From: an uncultured Oscillospiraceae bacterium
Lineage (GTDB): Bacteria > Bacillota > Clostridia > Oscillospirales > Oscillospiraceae
Direction: 5' to 3'
Assembly: GCA_944387635.1 (NCBI GenBank)
Contig: CALXFT010000019.1
Span: 1 to 36,611 of the forward strand
DNA: 36,611 bases
A program made the translations under genes and the position numbers. The notes under the pieces were generated by a model, which worked only from the letters and a program-made list of their open reading frames with translations, searched no databases and had not been told where the DNA came from. This document shows, piece after piece, positions 31,168 through 36,611 of the stretch; position 1 is the stretch's first letter; the number at the start of each line of letters is the position of its first letter.

Positions 31168-31195
31168 GGGCGGCCATTGGGCCGCCCGTTTTTTT
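31168..31195 (+). terminator. Terminator at the end of the AT-rich island
   Basis: Perfect 8-bp stem GGGCGGCC (31168-31175) / GGCCGCCC (31180-31187), then G and seven T. The T-run overlaps the mnmG stop codon on the other strand. Confidence 0.9.
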
Positions 31196-33071
31196 ACGTA
31201 TTATTTTCCCTCTGCTCCAGGCAGATCAGCAGCACCGCGATGTCCGCGGGGCTGACGCCGGAGATCCGTCCGGCCTGTCCGACGGACAGGGGGCGGATCT
31301 GAGCCAGCTTCTGCCGGGCCTCCAGCCGCAGTCCGGCAATGGAGCCGTAGTCCAGGTCCCGGGGCAGCAGGCGGGATTCCTCTTTCTTAAATTCCTCCAC
31401 CTGCCGCTCCTGACGGGCCAGGTAGCCGGCGTACTTGATCTGAATTTCCGTCTCCTCGGTGACGGCGGCGGGCAGCTCCGGCCGGTCCCGGTCGAAGGGG
31501 GCCAGGTCTTCATAGCTCACCTGGGGGCGGCGGAGCAGATCCGCCAGCCGGGCAGAGGCGGCCACCGGGGCCGTCCCCTTTTCCGCCAGCATCCGGTTCA
31601 GTTCCTCCGAAGCGGCCACGCCGCTGCTCTCCAGCCGGGCCAGCTCCCGGCGCACCGCCCGGTATTTCTCCTCCACGGCCTCCAGCCGGGACTTCGGCAC
31701 CAGGCCGATTTTCGCGCCGATGGCCGTCAGCCGCTGGTCCGCGTTGTCCTGCCGGTGGAGCAGCCGGTACTCCGAGCGGCTGGTCATGATCCGGTAGGGC
31801 TCTTCCGTTCCCTTGGTCACCAGGTCATCGATGAGAATGCCGATGTAGCTGGTGTCCCGGGTCAGGATCAGAGGCTCCCGGCCCAGGATCTTCAGGGCGG
31901 CGTTGACTCCCGCCACCAGGCCCTGGACCGCGGCCTCCTCATAGCCGGAGGTGCCGTTGAACTGGCCCGCGCCGTAGAGGCCCGGAATCCGCTTGCACTC
32001 CAGGGTGGGCAGCAGCTGGGTGGGGTCCACGCAGTCGTATTCGATGGCGTAGGCCGGGCGCATCATCTGGGCGGGCTCCAGGCCGGGAATGGTGCGCATC
32101 ATGGCGATCTGCACATCCTCGGGCAGGCTGCTGGAGAAGCCCTGGATGTACATCTCCTCGGTGTCCAGGCCGCAGGGCTCGATGAACAGCTGGTGCCGGG
32201 GCTTGTCCGGAAAGCGGACGATTTTGGTCTCAATGCTGGGACAGTACCGGGGACCCACGCCGGAGATGGTGCCGTCGTACATGGGGCTCCTGCTCAGGTT
32301 CCGCCGGATGATCTCGTGGGTTTCCTCGTTGGTATAGGTCAGGTAGCACACAGCGGAGTTGTTCACCCGGTGCTCAGTGCGGAAGGAGAAGGGCTCCGCC
32401 TCCTCGTCTCCGGGCTGAAGCTCCATTTTGGAAAAGTCGATGCCCCGCCGGTTGATCCGGGGGGGCGTGCCGGTCTTGAACCGCCGCAGGGGCAGGCCCA
32501 GGCCGCGCAGGTCGTCAGCCAGGCCCTGGGACGGGTGCATGCCGTCCGGCCCCGAGGCCACCACGCTTTCGCCGGTGATGACGGTGCTGTCCAGATAGGT
32601 GCCTGTGGCGACGATCACGGCCTTGGCGGCATACTCCGCCCCCAGCTGGGTCCGGACCCCGCTGACCCGGCCCCGCTCCGTCAGGACCTTCACAATCTGG
32701 GCCTGCTTCAGCTCCAGATTCTCCTGCCGCTCCAGCACATGCTTCATGTACTGCTGGTACTTGCGCCGGTCCGCCTGAGCACGCAGGGAGTGGACCGCCG
32801 GGCCTTTGCCCCGGTTGAGCATCCGGTACTGGATGCAGCAGTGGTCCGCCGCCAGGCCCATCTCCCCGCCCAGGGCGTCCAGCTCCCGGACCAGGTGGCC
32901 CTTGCCGGTGCCGCCGATGGCGGGGTTGCAGGGCATGTTGCCCACGGCGTCCAAGTTGATGGTAAACAGAATGGTGCGCAGGCCCAGCCGGGCGGCGGCC
33001 AGGGCGGCCTCGATTCCCGCGTGGCCCGCGCCGATGACGGCCACGTCACAGCTTCCTCCGAAATAGGTCAT
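31194..33071 (-). CDS. mnmG: tRNA uridine-5-carboxymethylaminomethyl modification enzyme MnmG
   Basis: FAD-dependent enzyme that, with MnmE, modifies U34 of certain tRNAs. At 625 residues it is of normal length. The N-terminal dinucleotide fold is [20 protein letters not shown]. Further landmarks: [47 protein letters not shown], the oxidised-Cys region, [17 protein letters not shown]-type text, and the C-terminal helical domain ending in [15 protein letters not shown] 33071 has GAGG upstream; earlier starts lie inside trmB. It follows trmB by 10 bp, forming an operon. Confidence 0.97.
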   Translation of the reverse strand: MTYFGGSCDVAVIGAGHAGIEAALAAARLGLRTILFTINLDAVGNMPCNPAIGGTGKGHLVRELDALGGEMGLAADHCCIQYRMLNRGKGPAVHSLRAQADRRKYQQYMKHVLERQENLELKQAQIVKVLTERGRVSGVRTQLGAEYAAKAVIVATGTYLDSTVITGESVVASGPDGMHPSQGLADDLRGLGLPLRRFKTGTPPRINRRGIDFSKMELQPGDEEAEPFSFRTEHRVNNSAVCYLTYTNEETHEIIRRNLSRSPMYDGTISGVGPRYCPSIETKIVRFPDKPRHQLFIEPCGLDTEEMYIQGFSSSLPEDVQIAMMRTIPGLEPAQMMRPAYAIEYDCVDPTQLLPTLECKRIPGLYGAGQFNGTSGYEEAAVQGLVAGVNAALKILGREPLILTRDTSYIGILIDDLVTKGTEEPYRIMTSRSEYRLLHRQDNADQRLTAIGAKIGLVPKSRLEAVEEKYRAVRRELARLESSGVAASEELNRMLAEKGTAPVAASARLADLLRRPQVSYEDLAPFDRDRPELPAAVTEETEIQIKYAGYLARQERQVEEFKKEESRLLPRDLDYGSIAGLRLEARQKLAQIRPLSVGQAGRISGVSPADIAVLLICLEQRENNT

Positions 33072-33081
33072 TGCCGTTTCC

Positions 33082-33765
33082 TCACTGGTCCGGATCGGTC
33101 CGCTTCTTCTCCTCCACGGGCAGGACGAAGGGCTTGCAGACCACTTCGCAGCGGTTGATGGGGACGCCCTGGGCGTGGAACTTCTCCTCATAGCCCGTGG
33201 TGATGCCCACAATGCCGTCGGCGTGGAGATCCCTGGTCACCGCCCTGGTCTCCAGGCCGCAGGCGGCGAACTCCTCCAGGGAGAAGTCGAACAGCGGGGC
33301 GTTGTCGGTCTTGAAGTGGAACTCTCCGCCCTCCCGGACCACCCGGCAGTACTTGTCCAGGAAATTCCGATGGGTCAGGCGGCGCTTGGCGTTCTTCTTC
33401 CGGGGCCAGGGGTCCGGGAAGTTGATGAACAGCCGGTCGATCTCTCCGGGGCCGAAGACCTCCTCAATGTCCGCCACGTCCATATCGATGTAAAACACAT
33501 TGGTCAGGCCCATGTCCCGGGCCTTTTCCATGGCCACCACCATGGCCTCCCGGCACCGCTCCACGGCCACCAGGAGCACGTCGGGGTTTGCCTGGGCGGT
33601 CTCGGCGGTGAACTTGCCCTTGCCGCAGCCCACTTCCACCCACAGGGCGGCGCAGTCGGGCTTCAGGCTCCGCCAGGTCCCCTTCCTGGCCCGGGGCTCG
33701 GCGATCCGGTAGGCGGCGCACTTCTCCATCCGGGGCTCCAGGTTCCGCATTCTTCTCATTCGCAT
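33082..33765 (-). CDS. trmB: tRNA (guanine-N7-)-methyltransferase TrmB
   Basis: SAM-dependent enzyme forming m7G46 in tRNA. Protein of 227 residues. The SAM loop is [16 protein letters not shown], followed by [41 protein letters not shown] (the tRNA-binding/catalytic PDPWPKxxHxKRR motif with N in place of H) and FKTDN. ATG 33765 is chosen with GGAGG 8 nt upstream; the frame is open further upstream only through repeat copy D. First gene of the trmB-mnmG pair. Confidence 0.95.
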   Translation of the reverse strand: MRMRRMRNLEPRMEKCAAYRIAEPRARKGTWRSLKPDCAALWVEVGCGKGKFTAETAQANPDVLLVAVERCREAMVVAMEKARDMGLTNVFYIDMDVADIEEVFGPGEIDRLFINFPDPWPRKKNAKRRLTHRNFLDKYCRVVREGGEFHFKTDNAPLFDFSLEEFAACGLETRAVTRDLHADGIVGITTGYEEKFHAQGVPINRCEVVCKPFVLPVEEKKRTDPDQ

Positions 33766-33842
33766 AAAACAATCCTCCGCGGGGCCTCGCCCCAATTGAT
33801 GATGGTTCCTTTTCCGGCACAGCCGGCCCTTCTGATTCACAA

Positions 33843-34134
33843 TTTCCCCAACACGCTTATCGACTTTAAACAGCAGCAATTTCAGATATCCGTTCCTTCC
33901 ATGCAGGCTTCCGTCTGGGCACCTGCCAGGATGCTTACGCTTCACACGAGCACCCCGCCGATTTGGCGCTTAAGGCAATACCGGCACCAAACGAAGCGCG
34001 CGCCGGGAGGGGTCCAGGGGAGGGCGGCTTTGAGAGCGGGAGCCAAGGGGCTGGCTGTAGTCAAAGCACTATGCATAAGGCTGACGCTTTCTGAAATGTT
34101 TTGCTGCGTTAAGTCGATATGCATGTTTCCCCAA
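33843..34134 (-). mobile_element. Repeat copy D: 274-bp MITE-like element with 9-bp target duplication
   Basis: TTTCCCCAA lies at 33843-33851 and 34126-34134. Inside, left end CACGCTTATCGACTTTAAACAGCA and inverted right end CATGCATATCGACTTAACGCAGCA match each other (about 20 of 24). The interior shares its left block (33913-34020) with copies C and E and its right part with copies B and C. No coding capacity is seen. It sits upstream of trmB. Confidence 0.8.
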
Positions 34135-34185
34135 TATCCGCCCTGATTATATCAAATCCCCCGCAGGGAATCAAGACGGGCATGG

Positions 34186-34214
34186 AAAACGCCTCCGGCG
34201 GAACCGGAGGCGTT
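34186..34214 (-). terminator. Terminator of rpsF-ssb-rpsR
   Basis: On the minus strand AACGCCTCCGG-TTCCG-CCGGAGGCGTT, perfect 11-bp arms, followed by TTCC. It lies 24 bp after rpsR. Confidence 0.8.
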
Positions 34215-34237
34215 AAGGCCGCATTATGGAGTAGACC

Positions 34238-34474
34238 TTAGTCAGCCACATAGGGCAGCAGAGCGATCTGACGGGCCCGCTTGATGGCGGTGGTCAGGTC
34301 CCGCTGATGGGCGGCGCAGGTACCGGTGGTACGCCGGGGCAGGATCTTGCCCCGCTCAGACAGGTAACGGCGGAGCTTGGCGGTATCCTTGTAGTCGATG
34401 GCGGTCACTTTATCCACACAAAACGCGCAAACCTTCTTCCGTCTGCGCGGACGCATACGCTGTTCATTGGCCAT
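34238..34474 (-). CDS. rpsR: 30S ribosomal protein bS18
   Basis: Protein of 78 residues with the bS18 pattern: [13 protein letters not shown], then [21 protein letters not shown] and [20 protein letters not shown], ending in LLPYVAD. It retains the zinc-type Cys pair of some bS18 paralogues (CAFC). Third gene of the rpsF-ssb-rpsR operon; AAGGAGGG upstream of ATG 34474. Confidence 0.97.
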   Translation of the reverse strand: MANEQRMRPRRRKKVCAFCVDKVTAIDYKDTAKLRRYLSERGKILPRRTTGTCAAHQRDLTTAIKRARQIALLPYVAD

Positions 34475-34518
34475 GGTGTTTCCCTCCTTGTAAGTCTTTT
34501 AGAAAAGTTCAGGTAGCG

Positions 34519-35070
34519 TCAGAAGGGCAGCTGGGCGTCGTCGTCTTCGAGCATCGCGAAGTCGGAAGCCGGGGCGCTGGCAGGGGCGGTGTAGCCGCCG
34601 TAGTTGGGAGCAGCCGGAGCATTGCCGTACTGGCCGCCGCCGTAGTTGGGAGCAGCCGGAGCATTGCCGTACTGGCTGCCGCCGTAGGAATTGCCGCCAT
34701 AGCTGCCGCCGGTGCTGCCGCCGTAGGCATTGCCGGAGTCGCTGCTGCGCTTGCTCTCACCGAAGTAGACATTCTCTGCCACCACTTCGGCGGTGCGGCG
34801 CTTGTTGCCTTCCTTATCGGTCCAGTTGCGAATCTGGAGCCGGCCGGAAACCACGATCATGGAGCCCTTCGAGAAATACTTGCAGACAAACTCGCCGGTC
34901 TGCCGCCAGGCCACACAATCGATGAAATCGGTTTCCCGTTCGCCGCCGTCACGGCCTCCGAAGTCCCGATCCACCGCCACGGAGAAGCTGGCAACGGCAA
35001 TGCCGGTGCCGGTGCGGCGGAGCTCAGGGTCCCGGGTGAGGCGGCCCATAATGATGATGTGGTTGAGCAT
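34519..35070 (-). CDS. ssb: Single-stranded DNA-binding protein
   Basis: SSB of 183 residues. The N-terminal OB fold starts MLNHIIIMGRLTRDPELRRTG and contains FIDCVAWRQTGEFVCKYFSKG and SGRLQIRNWTDKEGNKR. The linker is Gly/Tyr/Asn-rich with an internal repeat of about 13 residues (GNAPAAPNYGGGQY type, two copies). The C-terminus is the partner-binding acidic tail EDDDAQLPF. It overlaps closely with rpsF (4 bp gap), with GGAGG 9 nt before ATG 35070. Confidence 0.96.
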   Translation of the reverse strand: MLNHIIIMGRLTRDPELRRTGTGIAVASFSVAVDRDFGGRDGGERETDFIDCVAWRQTGEFVCKYFSKGSMIVVSGRLQIRNWTDKEGNKRRTAEVVAENVYFGESKRSSDSGNAYGGSTGGSYGGNSYGGSQYGNAPAAPNYGGGQYGNAPAAPNYGGYTAPASAPASDFAMLEDDDAQLPF

Positions 35071-35074
35071 GGAA

Positions 35075-35371
35075 TCAGGCCTCCACAGCGGTGACCAGGC
35101 AGCGCATAACGCCTTCCGTGATCTTCATAACCCGCTCCAGCTCAGCAGGGAACTCAGGCTTGGTCTCCATGTTCATCAGAACATAGTAGCCCTCGTTCAT
35201 GTCGTTGATGGGATAGGCCAGACGGCGCTTGCCCCACTCATCGATGGCGGTGAGAGTACCCTCCGCTTCCACCATTGCCTTGAACTTTTCCACAAGTGCT
35301 GCGATGCTCTCCTCGCCCAGGGTGGGGTCGATGATGTAGAGCACCTCATACTTACCGGTGATCTTAGCCAT
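35075..35371 (-). CDS. rpsF: 30S ribosomal protein bS6
   Basis: Protein of 98 residues starting MAKITGKYEVLYIIDPTLGEE, with the conserved WGKRRLAYPINDMNEGYYVLM core and a C-terminal ITEGVMRCLVTAVE. The ATG at 35371 has GGAGG 10 nt upstream; the longer frame has no site. First gene of its operon. Confidence 0.97.
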   Translation of the reverse strand: MAKITGKYEVLYIIDPTLGEESIAALVEKFKAMVEAEGTLTAIDEWGKRRLAYPINDMNEGYYVLMNMETKPEFPAELERVMKITEGVMRCLVTAVEA

Positions 35372-35394
35372 GTTGATTGCACCTCCTTTTGGAC

Positions 35395-35440
35395 TTTTGG
35401 CCCCCGGACCCGCCGGGAGCAAGGATCTGTCTGTTTGCAG
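35395..35440 (-). ncRNA. Candidate bS6:bS18-binding leader
   Basis: The 5' leader of about 70 nt contains GTCTG-CAAA-CAGAC and CCCGG-CGGGT-CCGGG hairpins with a CCG-rich loop. Leaders of rpsF operons often bind the bS6:bS18 complex (known RNA motif); the fit here was judged only by eye. Confidence 0.3.
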
Positions 35441-35448
35441 ACTGATTT

Positions 35449-35477
35449 ATTTTATCCTTCCGTTTCCCAATTGTCAA
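35449..35477 (-). promoter_or_regulatory. Promoter of rpsF-ssb-rpsR
   Basis: On the minus strand TTGACA (35472-35477), 17 bp, TAAAAT (35449-35454). Confidence 0.88.
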
Positions 35478-35619
35478 GTGCTTTTTTCAGAAAAAACGGA
35501 ATTTTTCCTCCGGCCCCAGGTCGAACCCGGTCAAAAATAAGGAAATCTTAATCGGGCTGTAAAGACTTCCTAAGCCCTCCTGTGCTATAATGCCCTCAGA
35601 GCAGAGAAAGGAGACCATC

Positions 35620-36402
35620 ATGAAGACAAAAAAATGGCAGGTATGCCTGCTTGTGATCCTGGCCCTGGCACTGGGACTGCTGCTGGGGGCCAAGCCCCTT
35701 TACAACCTGTACCGGGACATATCCTTTTACTGGGTGGAACGCAGCGAGACGGAGAAAGAGATCAAGGCCTTCGCCGAAGAGAACGGCATCTCCTACGGCG
35801 AATACCCCCAGTCCATCATCGACCTGTATGAGAGCAATCCCGAGACCCGGGACTTCGTCCTGAACTATCCCTTCCGGGGGGACGTAACCGTGGACCTGAG
35901 CGGCTACAGCCGGGATACGGTACCCCTGTTCCTCCAGTGGGACCCCATGTGGGGCTACGAAGAATACGGCAGCAGCTATCTCGCCGTCACCGGCTGCGGC
36001 CCCACCTGTCTTGCCATGGTGGGCTACTACCTCACCGGCAGCGACGCCATGAGCCCGGACCAGGTGGCCTCCTTCGCCCAGCGAAACGGCTACTACGAGC
36101 GGGGCTACGGCTCCTCCTGGACCCTCATCAGCGAGGGCGCCGGCCAGCTGGGGCTTCAGGCTCAGGAGCTGCCCCTGGTGAAGGGAAAAATGGTTGACGC
36201 CCTGGAGGAGGGCTGTCCCATCATCCTGGCCATGGGTCCCGGCGACTTCACCACCACCGGCCACTACATCGTCCTGACCGGCGTGGAAGACGGGGCCTTC
36301 CGGGTCAACGATCCCAACAGCCGCGTCCGCTCCGATCAGCTATGGACCTACGAAGACCTGGAAAGCCAGATCCGAAACATCTGGGCCATCCGCGCCGGCT
36401 GA
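35620..36402 (+). CDS. Membrane-anchored C39-family peptidase-like protein
   Basis: Protein of 260 residues. Residues 5-27 form a signal anchor (WQVCLLVILALALGLLLGA), so the rest is extracellular. The Peptidase_C39_2 domain begins at PLFLQWDPMWG and contains the nucleophile segment VTGCGPTCLAMVGYYLTG, GHYIVLTGV with the catalytic His, and RVNDPNSR with the Asp/Asn. ATG 35620 has AAGGAG 6 nt upstream; TATAAT at 35586-35591 is a likely -10. The substrate is unknown; such proteins act in the cell envelope. Confidence 0.88.
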   Translation: MKTKKWQVCLLVILALALGLLLGAKPLYNLYRDISFYWVERSETEKEIKAFAEENGISYGEYPQSIIDLYESNPETRDFVLNYPFRGDVTVDLSGYSRDTVPLFLQWDPMWGYEEYGSSYLAVTGCGPTCLAMVGYYLTGSDAMSPDQVASFAQRNGYYERGYGSSWTLISEGAGQLGLQAQELPLVKGKMVDALEEGCPIILAMGPGDFTTTGHYIVLTGVEDGAFRVNDPNSRVRSDQLWTYEDLESQIRNIWAIRAG

Positions 36403-36414
36403 ACCGAAAAAACA

Positions 36415-36455
36415 AGTGTGCCCCGGCGCGGCCTTGCGCGGTGGGCACACTTTTT
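36415..36455 (+). terminator. Terminator of the C39 gene
   Basis: Stem AGTGTGCCC (36415-36423) / GGGCACACT (36443-36451) with an inner CGCG hairpin, followed by TTTT. Confidence 0.88.
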
Positions 36456-36501
36456 CTTCGCGGCCCCCTCCGGGGGGCTGTTTTCCGTTTCCCATGGATC
36501 T

Positions 36502-36611
36502 GTCACGTCTGGGCAGCTGCTAGGATGCTTACGCTTCACACGGTCACCGCACCGATTTGGCGCTTAAGGCAATACCTGCACCAAACGAAGCGCGCGCCGG
36601 GAGAGGTCCAG
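36502..36611 (+). repeat. Interspersed repeat copy E, cut by the window edge
   Basis: From GTCTGGGCAGCTGC at 36507 it follows the C and D block, with a few substitutions, to the window end. The typical left terminus is missing, so this copy starts truncated after 36500. Confidence 0.7.

Noticed and set aside
34410-34418. DnaA box TTATCCACA
   Set aside because: Single copy inside rpsR coding sequence with no cluster of boxes. The AT-rich island at 29.3-31.1 kb also shows none, so no origin is called.

Overview
The window looks like the chromosome of a spore-forming, strictly anaerobic gut Firmicute of the Oscillospiraceae type. This is an inference from the GC-rich core genes, the sigK homologue, the Asr-type sulfite reductase, the corrinoid methyltransferase genes, and many small palindromic interspersed repeats. 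No search could be run; all calls come from reading motifs, starts and context.

Layout. (1) 1-14300 is a moderate-GC accessory block. It opens with a respiratory/redox island: a Crp/Fnr regulator, asrABC, a zinc ribbon protein, a ferredoxin, a cupin and hcp. Three near-identical 16-bp operators tie it together, two of them placed 21 bp upstream of a -10 box. The island is followed by a decayed integrative-element remnant: SLOG protein, XRE regulators, a RepA-DnaC fusion, a broken NB-ARC ATPase between inverted iteron repeats, RhuM, and a truncated HTH gene. This block ends exactly where sigK breaks off after the codons for ...CVEN, the position where skin-type elements interrupt sigK in Bacillus subtilis. 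The whole left block is therefore plausibly part of a sigK-intervening element.

(2) 14301-17273 holds the sigK 5' half. Upstream of it is a 2.4-kb unit with terminal inverted repeats and a 9-bp target duplication, carrying an AAA ATPase/DUF4143 gene behind four ACTTTTCAA boxes spaced exactly 33 bp apart.

(3) 17334-25178 is a very GC-rich corrinoid methyl-transfer locus. A PucR regulator and an aromatic-acid-exporter-like protein diverge from a URO-D-family methyltransferase, a pterin-dependent methyltransferase, a corrinoid protein, a RACo-type reductive activator and a DUF2284 protein. Together they look like an O-demethylase-type system that moves methyl groups from a methoxylated (perhaps aromatic) compound to tetrahydrofolate and exports the product.

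(4) 25180-27400 contains gene remnants (transporter, PucR tail, internally deleted NCS2 permease), an XRE regulator, a DUF6809 protein, duplicated tRNA tails, and tRNA-Gln and tRNA-Val. (5) 27523-29226 carries sfsA, a C_GCAxxG_C_C protein and a C39-like protein. (6) 29300-31130 is an AT-rich, T-skewed island with hairpins and no convincing gene. (7) 31194-36402 is conserved core: trmB-mnmG, rpsF-ssb-rpsR, and a C39 peptidase-like protein. Copies of one repeat family occur at 14.9, 16.9, 22.7, 33.9 and 36.5 kb.
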